From: Intestinimonas massiliensis (ex Afouda et al. 2020) | GTDB lineage: Bacteria; Bacillota; Clostridia; Oscillospirales; Oscillospiraceae | Assembly (NCBI RefSeq): GCF_900626285.1 | Contig: NZ_LR131147.1 | Span: forward strand, 1,642,658-1,706,657 | Reading direction: 5' to 3' | DNA: 64,000 bases | In this document: positions 24,594-32,733 of the stretch, piece after piece | Layout: each line of letters opens with the position of its first letter | Position numbering within the stretch: position 1 is the first letter of the stretch | Notes under the pieces: generated by a model | What the model was told of the DNA's origin: nothing | What the model saw: only the letters and a program-made list of their open reading frames with translations | The model's database searches: none | Translations under genes and position numbers: made by a program

Positions 24594-25313
24594 TTACAGC
24601 ACCCGCAGCTCCTGGAGCTGGGCCTTGCTGTACTTCTCCAGCACGTTGAAGATCACCACGGTGAGCAGGCCCTCGGCGATGGCGAGAGGCACCTGGGTGA
24701 CGGCGAAGATGGTGAGGAATTTCACCGTGCCGCCGTTGACGATGCCCAGCTGGAGGGAGGTGACCACGTAGGTGAACAGGTCCCCCAGGGCGGCGGCGGC
24801 GAACACCGCCACGGACACCGGCGCGTTGACCTTCCGCAGCAGCTTGTAGAGCAGCCAGGACAGAATGGGCCCGGCGATAGCCATGGAGAAGGTGTTGGCT
24901 CCCAGGGTGGTGACACCGCCGTGGGCCAGCAGCAGGGCCTGGAACAGCAGCACGATGAGGCCCAGCACCGCCATGGTCAGGGGCCCGAACAGGATGGCGC
25001 CCAGGCCCACGCCGGTGGGGTGGGAGCAGGAGCCGCTGAAGGAGGGGATCTTCAGGGCGGAGAGCACGAAGGCGAAGGCGCCGCACATGGCCAGCAGGAT
25101 CTTGGCCTTGGGGGCCTGGTCGATACGCTTCCTGATGGAGAAGAAGCCCGCCACCACGAAGGGGATACACACGGCTCCCCACAGCAGGCACCAGTTCACC
25201 GGCAGATAGCCCTCGGCGATGTGCATGGCCCCGGCGTTCACGGTGAGCAGGCCCGCCAGAGCCGCCAGCACCCCTCCCGTCAGGAGGATTCGGTTCAGTT
25301 TGGATCGTCTCAT
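24594..25313 (-). CDS. cbiM: Cobalt transporter substrate-binding membrane subunit
   Basis: A 239-residue membrane protein, the S component of the cobalt ECF transporter. A cleavable N-terminal signal precedes 'AMHIAEGYLP'; the mature start with Met-His binds Co(II) in the family (N-terminal amine and His). Six or so membrane helices follow with 'GSCSHPTGVGLGAILFGP' and 'LLAHGGVTTLGANTFSM', where conserved His residues line the metal site. ATG 25313 has an AAAGGATG site. It is the first gene behind cobalamin riboswitch 1. Confidence 0.95.
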   Translation of the reverse strand: MRRSKLNRILLTGGVLAALAGLLTVNAGAMHIAEGYLPVNWCLLWGAVCIPFVVAGFFSIRKRIDQAPKAKILLAMCGAFAFVLSALKIPSFSGSCSHPTGVGLGAILFGPLTMAVLGLIVLLFQALLLAHGGVTTLGANTFSMAIAGPILSWLLYKLLRKVNAPVSVAVFAAAALGDLFTYVVTSLQLGIVNGGTVKFLTIFAVTQVPLAIAEGLLTVVIFNVLEKYSKAQLQELRVL

Positions 25314-25361
25314 AGTCGTTTCATCCTTTCCTATCACTCGTAGGTGGTTGGATTGCCGGAC

Positions 25362-25502
25362 CGGGCAGGTCTTCCGGCTTGAGCTTCTCTGCCGCCCCGC
25401 GTCTTCCCGGGTCTCCCCAGTGACATGGTGCGCGGCGGCTCTTCTCTTACGGCAGCGGGACTGCGCGGGAATTCCACCCGACTTCCCTTTTCCCGGCCCT
25501 CT
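25362..25502 (-). promoter_or_regulatory. Cobalamin riboswitch 1, ahead of cbiM
   Basis: On the minus strand the order of conserved pieces is GGGAAGTCGGGTG...CCCGCGCAGTCCCGC near 25440-25495, the B12-box-like TGTCACTGGG near 25415-25425, and the closing AAGCTCAAGCCGGAAGACCTG near 25365-25390. This is the class I cobalamin aptamer. Only about 50 nt separate it from the cbiM start and no T-tract is present, so control is probably at translation. It begins some 14 nt after the cbiK stop. Boundaries are approximate. Confidence 0.88.
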
Positions 25503-25515
25503 ATCTAAAACAGGC

Positions 25516-26298
25516 TTACGCCTGGGCCTGTCTGGCGTGTTCCACAAACAGGGCCCGCACCTGGGGATACTCTCCCAGGCCGGTGAGGACACAGTTCACC
25601 CGGTAACCCAGCCCCTCCAGGACGTTCTTCCAGGAATCATCCTCGTCCCCGGCCAGGTCGTTTTTGGCGTGGTCCCCGGCCACCGTCATCAGGGGCCGCA
25701 GTTCCACTTCTTTTACCAACCGCCGCTCCTTCAGCCGCCGCAGGACGGCGGCAAAGTCGGGATAGCCCTCCACAGTGCCCACGATGATATCCCTCCGCCC
25801 CAGGTCGTGGAAGGCGTACTCCATCAGGGCGTAGGCGGAGTTGGCCTGGTGCTCCGAGCCGTGGCCCATGTAGATCACCGCCCGGTCCTCGCTTCTGGGG
25901 GGCAGGATTTCCATCAGGGCTTTTCCCAGGTCCAGGTAGTCCTCCGCCGCCGTCAGCAGGGGCACCCCCACCGTCAGCCGGTCAAACCGGTCCCGGTACT
26001 CCTCCGCCTGGGCGGCCAGCTTGTGGTACTCCTCCCCGTTCATCACGTGGGTGGGCTGGACCAGAACGTCGGTGTAGCCCTCCCGCTCCAGCCGCTCCAG
26101 GGCGGCGGGCACGTCGTCGATCTCCACCCCCCGCTCCTTTTTCCACCGGCGCAGGATCATGCCGCTGGTAAAGGCCCGGCGGAGGGTGCGCTCCGGGAAG
26201 GCGGCGGCCAGGTCGGCCTCAATGGCGGCGATGTTTTTCTCCAGCGTATCGGCATAGCTGGTGCCGAAGGACACCGCCAGAAGGGCTTTTTGTTCCAT
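25516..26298 (-). CDS. cbiK: Anaerobic cobaltochelatase
   Basis: A 260-residue class II chelatase that inserts Co(II) into sirohydrochlorin, the committed early step of the anaerobic pathway. 'ALLAVSFGTSYADT' opens the protein and the metal histidines are in 'YMGHGSEHQAN' and 'VAGDHAKND'. ATG 26298 is preferred (GGGAG 8 nt away) over a GTG at 26307 that would overlap the cbiC stop. No signal peptide is visible, so it is cytoplasmic. It is the last gene of the riboswitch-2 operon; a 5-bp stem with TTTT at its stop codon (25511-25524) is a weak possible terminator. Confidence 0.93.
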   Translation of the reverse strand: MEQKALLAVSFGTSYADTLEKNIAAIEADLAAAFPERTLRRAFTSGMILRRWKKERGVEIDDVPAALERLEREGYTDVLVQPTHVMNGEEYHKLAAQAEEYRDRFDRLTVGVPLLTAAEDYLDLGKALMEILPPRSEDRAVIYMGHGSEHQANSAYALMEYAFHDLGRRDIIVGTVEGYPDFAAVLRRLKERRLVKEVELRPLMTVAGDHAKNDLAGDEDDSWKNVLEGLGYRVNCVLTGLGEYPQVRALFVEHARQAQA

Positions 26299-26303
26299 AC
26301 CGT

Positions 26304-26951
26304 TCACTCCCGTTCGTTGTTGCTGGCCTGATAGAGCAGGGCGTTGCAGATGGCGGCGGCCACGTTGCTGCCTCCCTTGCGGCCCCGGGCCACGATGTGG
26401 GGGGTGTCCATGGTGAGCAGCAGCTCCTTGCTCTCCACCACGTTCACAAAGCCCACCGGCACGCCGATCACCAGGGCGGGGTTCATCTTGCCCTCCCCGA
26501 TCAGCTCGCAGGCCCGCACCAGGGCGGTGGGGGCGTTGCCGATGGCCAGGATGATGGGACCCTCCAGCGCCGCCGCCCGCTCCATGGACACGGTGGCACG
26601 GGTCTCCCCCCGGGCCCTGGCCTCAGCCGCCACGTCCGGGTCGGACATGAAGCACACCGCTTTGCCGCCGAACTTCTCCAGCACCCGCTTATTGACGCCG
26701 GAGAAGGCCATCTGGGTGTCGGTGACGATGGTGCAGCCGCTCTTGATGGCGGCCACGCCTTTTTCCACCGCGCCGGTGGAAAACACCAGGTTGTCGGCGT
26801 AGTCAAAGTCGGCGCTGGTGTGGATGGCCCGCTTGATGATGGGCAGCTGGTCGGCGGGAAACACCCGGTCACCCAGCTCCCGGCCGATGATCTCCATGCT
26901 CCGGGCCTCAATGTCGGCGGGGGCCACCCGCTGTAATTGGATCTTTTTCAT
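26304..26951 (-). CDS. cbiC: Cobalt-precorrin-8 methylmutase
   Basis: A 215-residue CbiC/CobH enzyme that moves the C11 methyl to C12 giving cobyrinate. The catalytic histidine is in 'AIHTSADFDYADNL'; 'DTQMAFSGVNK', 'AIGNAPTALVRACELI' and the C-terminal 'PHIVARGRKGGSNVAAAICNALL' are family signatures. Length is typical. It lies directly behind cbiP (one base between stop and start). Confidence 0.96.
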   Translation of the reverse strand: MKKIQLQRVAPADIEARSMEIIGRELGDRVFPADQLPIIKRAIHTSADFDYADNLVFSTGAVEKGVAAIKSGCTIVTDTQMAFSGVNKRVLEKFGGKAVCFMSDPDVAAEARARGETRATVSMERAAALEGPIILAIGNAPTALVRACELIGEGKMNPALVIGVPVGFVNVVESKELLLTMDTPHIVARGRKGGSNVAAAICNALLYQASNNERE

Positions 26952-26952
26952 A

Positions 26953-28449
26953 TTATATCTCCCCGTTCAGAATCCGGTAGATCTGTTTCATATCCAGGCT
27001 GGAGCGCAGGCCCTCCGCCAGCTTGTCATACTGGAGCTGGGCATAGGCCTGCCAGTCCACGCTGGCCGCCTGCCGGTCCAGGCCCTTGGCCTTCAGCAGG
27101 CAGTTCACCAGGGCGGCGGCGCACTCGGCCTTGTCGAAGATGCCGTGGACGTAGCAGCCCCACACGTTTCCGGCGGTGAGGCCGTCGGTCCGCTCCTCCC
27201 CGGTCTGGGTGGTGAAGGCCACCAGAGGGGCGGCGGCGCTGGCCGTGCGGCCCATGTGGATCTCGTACCCCTCGAAGGGCACGCCGGCCATCTCCGCAAA
27301 GATGCCGGTCGGAGCCTTGAAGGTGCCGGTCACCCGGGTGCGGGTCTTTTCCCCCTGGAAGACGGTCTCGGCGGGCAGCAGGCCCAGACCCTTCAGGGTG
27401 CCGCCGCTCTCCACCCCGTCCGGGTCGGAGACGGTGTCCCCCAGCATCTGATAGCCGCCGCAGATGCCCACCACCGCGCCGCCCCTGGCGGCGTGCTTGA
27501 GGATGGCGCCCTCCAGGCCGCTCTGCCGCAGCCACCGCAGGTCGTCCATGGTGTTCTTGGTGCCGGGGAGAATCACCAGGTCCGGGTTCCCCAGCTCCTT
27601 CACGCTCCCCACGTACCGGAGGGTGACCTCCTCCATCCGCTCCAGGGGGTTGAAGTCGGTGAAGTTGGACAGCCGGGGCAGGCGGATCACCGCGATATCC
27701 ACCAGACCCACCTTGCCGGTGGCGGACAGGCGGCTGGACAGGGAATCCTCGTCGTCCACGTCTACGTCCAGCATGGGCACCACGCCCAGCACCGGCTTGC
27801 CGGTCAATTCCTCCAGCTGACCCAGGCCGGGGCGGAGGATTTCCACATCGCCCCGGAATTTGTTGATAATTAAGCCGCGGATCAGGTCCTGCTCATCGGG
27901 CTCCAGCAGCTTCACCGTGCCGTAGAGGGAGGCGAACACGCCCCCCCGGTCGATATCGCCGCACAGCAGCACCGGGGCGTTGGCCCGCTTGGCCATGCCC
28001 ATGTTGACGATGTCGTCCTGTTTCAGGTTGATCTCCGCCGGGCTGCCCGCCCCCTCAATGACGATGATGTCGTACTCCGCCGCCAGGGATTCATAGGCGG
28101 CCATCACCTCGGGTATGAGGGTCTTGCGGTAGTGGAAGTACTCCCCCGCCGGCATGGTGCCCCGGGGCACGCCGCCCACGATCACCTGGGAGCCCACGTT
28201 GCTGGTGGGCTTGAGCAGGATGGGGTTCATCCGGGCGTCGGGGGCCACCCCGGCGGCCTCGGCCTGCACCACCTGGGCCCGGCCCATCTCCAGCCCGTCG
28301 GGGGTGATGGCGGAGTTGAGGGCCATGTTCTGGGACTTGAAGGGGGCCACCCTGTAGCCGTCCTGCTTGAAGATGCGGCACAGGCCTGCCGCCAGCAGGG
28401 ACTTGCCCGCGTTGGAGGCGGTGCCCTGGAGCATGATCGCCTTTGCCAT
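26953..28449 (-). CDS. cbiP: Cobyric acid synthase
   Basis: A 498-residue amidotransferase that amidates the b, d, e and g side chains of adenosylcobyrinate a,c-diamide with glutamine and ATP. The N-terminal dethiobiotin-synthetase-like domain has the P-loop 'GTASNAGKSLLAAGLCR' and 'PFKSQNMALNS'. The C-terminal class I glutaminase carries the nucleophile in 'GICGGYQMLG' and the histidine in 'YVHGIFD'. ATG 28449 shares one base with the cobD stop. The frame is open upstream but only inside cobD. Confidence 0.96.
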   Translation of the reverse strand: MAKAIMLQGTASNAGKSLLAAGLCRIFKQDGYRVAPFKSQNMALNSAITPDGLEMGRAQVVQAEAAGVAPDARMNPILLKPTSNVGSQVIVGGVPRGTMPAGEYFHYRKTLIPEVMAAYESLAAEYDIIVIEGAGSPAEINLKQDDIVNMGMAKRANAPVLLCGDIDRGGVFASLYGTVKLLEPDEQDLIRGLIINKFRGDVEILRPGLGQLEELTGKPVLGVVPMLDVDVDDEDSLSSRLSATGKVGLVDIAVIRLPRLSNFTDFNPLERMEEVTLRYVGSVKELGNPDLVILPGTKNTMDDLRWLRQSGLEGAILKHAARGGAVVGICGGYQMLGDTVSDPDGVESGGTLKGLGLLPAETVFQGEKTRTRVTGTFKAPTGIFAEMAGVPFEGYEIHMGRTASAAAPLVAFTTQTGEERTDGLTAGNVWGCYVHGIFDKAECAAALVNCLLKAKGLDRQAASVDWQAYAQLQYDKLAEGLRSSLDMKQIYRILNGEI

Positions 28450-29501
28450 TACAGCACCCCTTTCAGGGCGGCCAGCAGCCGCCGGTTTTCTTCCCCGCCC
28501 TTGACGCACACCCGGTACCAGTCGGGGCCCAGGTTGTGGTAGTTGGCGCAGGAGCGGATCAAAATGCCCTTTTGGAGCAGTTTTTCCTTCAGATCTGTGA
28601 CGTTTTTCAGGCGGAACAGCAGATAGTTGGCCTGGGAGGGCACCACGGCGCACCCCAGCTCAGTCAGCCCCGCCGCCAGGACGGGCCGCTCCCGGGCCAC
28701 CAAAGCCCGGGCCTGTTCCGGCCAGTGGGGGCAGCGGGTGAAGGCGGCCGCCCCTGCCGCCTGGGCGGGGGCGGACACGGACCAGGGCTGGGCAAATTTG
28801 CTCAGCCGCTCCAGCAATCCGGCGTCCGCCGACAGGCCGTAGCCCAGCCGCAGGCCGGCCATGGCGTAGCTCTTGGTAAAGGCCCGCAGCAGGAACAGAT
28901 TGGGGAACTCCGCCAGGTATGGGGCCAGCCCCGCCCCGCCGCCGTCGGCCAGGGGGAGGAAGCACTCATCCACCACCAGGACAGCGCCCACCGCCTTGCA
29001 CTGCCGGGAAATTCCCACCAGCAGGTCGGTGGAAACGAGCCGTCCGGTGGGGTTGTTGGGGGTGCAGAGGAACACCAGCTCCACCCCGGAGGCTATCCCA
29101 GCCAGGAACCTTCTGTCCAGGTCAAAGCTTTGGGCGCGGTCCAGGGCGTACCGCTCCACCTGACAGCCTACGCACTTCAGGGCCCCCTCATACTCGGAAA
29201 AGGTGGGGGCGGGCAGCAGGGCACGCCGGGGCTGGAGGGCGAAGGCCAGCCGGAAGATGAGATCGGCGGCCCCGTTGCCGCAGATCACCTGCTCCTCCTC
29301 CACCCCGTCGTGGGCGGCGATGGCCTGCCGCAGCACCCGGCACAGGGCGTCAGGGTAGGCGGAGCCGTCGGCCCCGGCGGCGGCCCGAGCCGCCTCCGGC
29401 GGCATCCCCAACGGATTCAAATTGGTGGAAAAGTCCAGCACCGCGCCGCCGTAACGGCTCCGGGCGGTGAGCAGGTCCCCGCCGTGGGTGTATTCAGCCA
29501 T
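28449..29501 (-). CDS. cobD: Threonine-phosphate decarboxylase
   Basis: A 350-residue PLP enzyme of the histidinol-phosphate aminotransferase fold that makes (R)-1-amino-2-propanol phosphate for the nucleotide-loop linker. 'HGGDLLTARSRYG...DFSTNLNPLG' is the CobD-type start; 'GNGAADLIF', 'CTPNNPTGRL', 'VDECF' and the PLP lysine in 'AFTKSYAMAGLRLGY' complete the active site. In the cobalamin operon this separates it from true HisC. An AGGAGG site precedes the ATG, 14 nt after cbiB. Confidence 0.93.
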   Translation of the reverse strand: MAEYTHGGDLLTARSRYGGAVLDFSTNLNPLGMPPEAARAAAGADGSAYPDALCRVLRQAIAAHDGVEEEQVICGNGAADLIFRLAFALQPRRALLPAPTFSEYEGALKCVGCQVERYALDRAQSFDLDRRFLAGIASGVELVFLCTPNNPTGRLVSTDLLVGISRQCKAVGAVLVVDECFLPLADGGGAGLAPYLAEFPNLFLLRAFTKSYAMAGLRLGYGLSADAGLLERLSKFAQPWSVSAPAQAAGAAAFTRCPHWPEQARALVARERPVLAAGLTELGCAVVPSQANYLLFRLKNVTDLKEKLLQKGILIRSCANYHNLGPDWYRVCVKGGEENRRLLAALKGVL

Positions 29502-29515
29502 GGTTTGTTCCTCCT

Positions 29516-30493
29516 TTACGGGAACAGCAAAATCAGCAGTGGCACGCCGCAGAAAATCAGCAGGGCGAAAAAGGCGGTGGCGTACAGGATACGCCCCGAG
29601 CGCAGGATGTCCAGCGGCTCGATGGGCCGCTGGTCATCCCCGATATAGGGCTTTTCCACCAGCTTGCCGAAGTAATAGTTGGGTCCCGCCAGCCGGAGCT
29701 GGAGCGCCCCGGCGCAGGCGGCTTCCGTGTGGGCGGAATTGGGGGACTTGTGGTTCTTCCGGTCCCGTCTGAACACCCGCCAGGCGTTTTTCCCGTCGTA
29801 CCCCGCCGCTGTGGCCCCCAGGCACATGAGCACCCCGGCGATGCGGGCGGGGATGAAGTTCAGGATATCGTCGAATTTGGCCGCCGCCCGGCCAAAATAC
29901 AGATATTGGTCGTTCTGATAGCCTACCATGGAGTCCATGGTATTGGCCGCCTTGTAGAACATCCCCAGGGGAGCCCCGCCGATGGCCAGGAAGATGAGGG
30001 GAGCGATCACCCCGTCGGAGGCATTCTCCGCCACCGTCTCCACCGCCGCCCGGGTCACCCCCGCCTCGTCCAGGGAGGCGGTGTCCCGGCCCACGATCAT
30101 GGACACGGCCTGCCGGGCCTGGTCCAGGTCCCCGGCCTTGAGGGCGTCGTACACCTTGCGGCTCTCGGCGGCCAGGGATTTGGTGGCCAGCAGCTGATAG
30201 CTCAGCAGGCTCTCCACCCCCAGGGCCAGCCAGGGGCTCACCAGCTTACAGGCCCACAGCAGCAGCACGGCAAGGCCGGTGGGGATGAACAGCGTCAGCA
30301 CCACCAGCACCGTCCCCCCCGCCAGCTGACCGGCGGGGGACTTGGGAAAGAGCTTCCGCAGCAGCTTTTCCAGACCGGCGATGAGGGCCCCGATGGCCCG
30401 CACCGGGTGGGGGGCCCAGTGGGGGTCCCCCAGCAGCAGATCCAGGCAGAAACCCATGAGCAGGGCCAGCAGATGGCCGATTCCCCAGCTCAT
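29516..30493 (-). CDS. cbiB: Adenosylcobinamide-phosphate synthase
   Basis: A 325-residue multi-pass membrane protein linking aminopropanol phosphate to adenosylcobyric acid. The signature 'LDLLLGDPHWAPHPVRAIGALI' is near residue 15 and 'AETVAENASDGVIAPLIF...KAANTMDSMVGY' near 190-220. A C-terminal hydrophobic helix ends the protein. ATG 30493 overlaps the cobC stop as ATGA. Confidence 0.95.
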   Translation of the reverse strand: MSWGIGHLLALLMGFCLDLLLGDPHWAPHPVRAIGALIAGLEKLLRKLFPKSPAGQLAGGTVLVVLTLFIPTGLAVLLLWACKLVSPWLALGVESLLSYQLLATKSLAAESRKVYDALKAGDLDQARQAVSMIVGRDTASLDEAGVTRAAVETVAENASDGVIAPLIFLAIGGAPLGMFYKAANTMDSMVGYQNDQYLYFGRAAAKFDDILNFIPARIAGVLMCLGATAAGYDGKNAWRVFRRDRKNHKSPNSAHTEAACAGALQLRLAGPNYYFGKLVEKPYIGDDQRPIEPLDILRSGRILYATAFFALLIFCGVPLLILLFP

Positions 30494-31086
30494 CCCTTGT
30501 ACTCCTCCAGCACCGTCAGCTCCAGGGTATCCGGGTTGAGGGCCATGCGGAAGCCGCCGCAGTTGGGGCACATCCAGCCGTAATACTCCCGCACCGGGCG
30601 GCCGTACTTGCTCAGCAGGCCCATGAGGGCGCCGCCGTGGGACACCACCCCCACCCGCTGATAGCCGTGGGCCATGGCGTCCGCCGCCAGCTTCTCCAGG
30701 CCGATGGACACCCGGTCCACCACCTGCTCTGCCGTCTCGCCCACCGGCATGGCGGCGAAATTCAGATGGTCTCCCGACTGGCCGATCCAGGCCTGGTACA
30801 GGGGATCGTCCTTCAGCTCCTCGTGGTTCTTCCCCTCAAAGGGTCCGAAGTCGCTCTCCCGCAGCTCGTTTATCACCGTCATCTCCGTCCCCGGCCACAG
30901 CAGCTCCGCCGTCTGGCGGCAGCGCATCAGGGGGGAGCGGTAGATGTGCTCCACACGGGGCAGGGTGGGACCCACCCGCTTGGCCAGTTCAATTCCCTGG
31001 GGGGCCAGGGGGATGTCCAGGGTACCGACAAACCGCTTCTCCAGGTTACCCTGGGTGGTACCGTGCCGAATGAGGATCAGTTCCAT
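30490..31086 (-). CDS. cobC: Alpha-ribazole phosphatase-like histidine phosphatase
   Basis: A 198-residue histidine phosphatase. The phosphohistidine motif 'LIRHGTTQGN' is at residues 5-14 and the second histidine in 'VVSHGGALMGLL'; Glu in 'LRESDFGPFEGKNHEEL' is the proton donor. Within this operon it is assigned to removing phosphate from alpha-ribazole phosphate or from adenosylcobalamin 5'-phosphate. A C-terminal 'CPNCGGFRM' with two cysteines is unusual for the family. Its start overlaps the small cobU-like gene by 10 nt. Confidence 0.85.
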   Translation of the reverse strand: MELILIRHGTTQGNLEKRFVGTLDIPLAPQGIELAKRVGPTLPRVEHIYRSPLMRCRQTAELLWPGTEMTVINELRESDFGPFEGKNHEELKDDPLYQAWIGQSGDHLNFAAMPVGETAEQVVDRVSIGLEKLAADAMAHGYQRVGVVSHGGALMGLLSKYGRPVREYYGWMCPNCGGFRMALNPDTLELTVLEEYKG

Positions 31087-31436
31087 GTTGAAGAATCTCC
31101 TTTCAGGGTCATGGGCAGGCCGCAGAAAATACGCTCCACCCGCTGCGCCCGCTTGGCCAGGCGGCAGCACAGCCGCCCCACCTGCTCCCGCCAGGCCCGC
31201 TGGGCCGGGTCGATGGGCACCACACCGCAGCCCACCTCGTCGCAGATGAGGATGATATCGGGATTGACGGCCAGCAGCTTTTCCTCGTCCAGGTCGGGCC
31301 ACAGCTCCACCCCGTCGAAAACAGGCAGATGCTCCGCCTCCTCCGGGGTATGGGCCACCTGGCCGGGGTCATATCCGGTCTTTTGCAGCACGTAGTCCAG
31401 CTTACCCTGGGCCGCGCCGCCGATAATCAAGGTCAT
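31077..31436 (-). CDS. Half-size CobU-like protein
   Basis: A 119-residue relative of CobU (about 175-185 residues). It keeps an N-terminal P-loop-like 'IIGGAAQGKLDYV', where the usual Ser/Thr after Lys is Leu, and the C-terminal CobU signature 'CDEVGCGVVPIDPAQRAWREQVGR' followed by 'ERIFCGLP'. The middle, including the guanylylated histidine of CobU, is absent. It sits between cobS and cobC, joined by an ATGA overlap and a 10-nt overlap, so it is co-translated with the pathway. A full-length CobU is encoded two genes upstream. It may be a kinase-only or accessory protein; activity is not predictable. Confidence 0.72.
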   Translation of the reverse strand: MTLIIGGAAQGKLDYVLQKTGYDPGQVAHTPEEAEHLPVFDGVELWPDLDEEKLLAVNPDIILICDEVGCGVVPIDPAQRAWREQVGRLCCRLAKRAQRVERIFCGLPMTLKGDSSTWN

Positions 31437-32200
31437 AATACCGCCACCACCTTCTGGACGAGTACCACCGCCAGCACCATGGCCAGCTCGCAGGTCTGGA
31501 GGAAGAATCCCGCCAGATCGCCGGTGACCCCGCCGAACTGCCGAAAACTCATGATCCGGTAGTAGAGGCAGGCCAGCCCCGCCCCCAGCAGGGCGGCCCC
31601 ACCGGTGAGGGGGGACAGCCACAGCATGGCGGCGGCGCAGGCCACCACCCAGATCACCAGCACCCCCCGGGCCCTGGCCGTATCCATGGGCCCGGTAAAG
31701 GTGGCCAGCAGGCCGGTGCCCCGGGCGTTGGGCAGGGTGACGGCGAAGAGGCCGGACAGGCTGCGGGACAGGGCGGGCCCCAGGGCCAGCACCAGGACGG
31801 TACTCCCCGCCGCCTCCACCTCGCACCAGCAGGAAAAGAACACCAGCAGGCAGAGGACGCAGCAGATGATGGCAAAGGCCCCGGTGTGGGAATCCTTTAA
31901 AATCTCCAGCTTCTTCTCCCGGGTCTGGTGGGAGGACAGGGCGTCGCAGGTGTCGCAGAACCCGTCCAGGTGGATACCGCCGCTGAGGGCGATGGGGATA
32001 AGCAGGGCGATGGCGGCAAAGAGGGCGGGGCCCATGTGCAGAAACTCCGCCAGGGCCATCCAGCCCCACAGCACCAGGCCGATGACCACCCCCACCAGGG
32101 GGAACCAGCACAGGGCCCAGGACAGGGCCTTTTTCTCCCAGTCCACCCTGGGCATGGGCAGCTTGGAGTACATGGCAAAGGCAATGATAAGGCTTTTCAC
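31433..32200 (-). CDS. cobS: Adenosylcobinamide-GDP ribazoletransferase (cobalamin synthase)
   Basis: A 255-residue membrane protein joining adenosylcobinamide-GDP to alpha-ribazole (phosphate). 'FAMYSKLPMP' opens the protein; the catalytic acidic motif 'GGIHLDGFCDTCDALSS' is near residue 80-96 with 'LKDSHTGAFAI' after it. Six or seven hydrophobic segments follow. The GTG at 32200 is chosen because it forms a GTGA overlap with the cobU stop and has GGAAGG upstream. Confidence 0.95.
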   Translation of the reverse strand: MKSLIIAFAMYSKLPMPRVDWEKKALSWALCWFPLVGVVIGLVLWGWMALAEFLHMGPALFAAIALLIPIALSGGIHLDGFCDTCDALSSHQTREKKLEILKDSHTGAFAIICCVLCLLVFFSCWCEVEAAGSTVLVLALGPALSRSLSGLFAVTLPNARGTGLLATFTGPMDTARARGVLVIWVVACAAAMLWLSPLTGGAALLGAGLACLYYRIMSFRQFGGVTGDLAGFFLQTCELAMVLAVVLVQKVVAVL

Positions 32201-32721
32201 GTAAAAACTTCCTTCCAGGCCACGGGAATCCCGCACACCACTTCATATACCTGATCCGCTTTGGCGGCGATGGCCCGGTTCAGGTCGGCCAGCAGCTCCA
32301 GATAGGCGGCGGTCTCCGGGTCGTACCGCACCCCGTCGGAGAACAGCTCGTTGGTGACCACCACCAGCAGGTCCGCCCGGGCGGCGGCTTTTGTAATGCC
32401 CGCCAGCACCCGGTCAAAGGCGGCCTTCCCGCCCCCCTGGGGGGCGAAATACTCGTTGGCGGACAGGTTGGACAGGTCCTCCAGCAGCACGGCGGCGTGT
32501 TCCGGCACCTCCAGCCTGTCCAGGCCGGTGGGGCACTCCAGGGTCTGGAAACCCTTGCCCGCCCGCATGGCCCGGTGGCGCTCCACCCGGCGGACGCTCT
32601 CGGCGTCCCACACCTGCATGGTGGCCAGATAGATCCGCTCGTTCAGGCCGGAGGACACCACCAGTCCCTCGGCAAATTCCGACTTGCCGCTGCCCGACCC
32701 GCCGGATACCAGAATCAGCAT
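32197..32721 (-). CDS. cobU: Adenosylcobinamide kinase/guanylyltransferase
   Basis: A 174-residue bifunctional enzyme that phosphorylates adenosylcobinamide and transfers GMP to it. P-loop 'VSGGSGSGKSEFAEGL' is at residues 5-20; 'RRVERHRAMR' holds the histidine expected to be guanylylated; 'LLEDLSNLSANE' is Walker-B-like. The C-terminal motif is 'VTNELFSDGVRYDPET' in place of the classical NEVGxGIVP form. Start ATG 32721, 12 nt after cobT. Confidence 0.92.
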   Translation of the reverse strand: MLILVSGGSGSGKSEFAEGLVVSSGLNERIYLATMQVWDAESVRRVERHRAMRAGKGFQTLECPTGLDRLEVPEHAAVLLEDLSNLSANEYFAPQGGGKAAFDRVLAGITKAAARADLLVVVTNELFSDGVRYDPETAAYLELLADLNRAIAAKADQVYEVVCGIPVAWKEVFT

Positions 32722-32733
32722 GGCAGTTTCACC

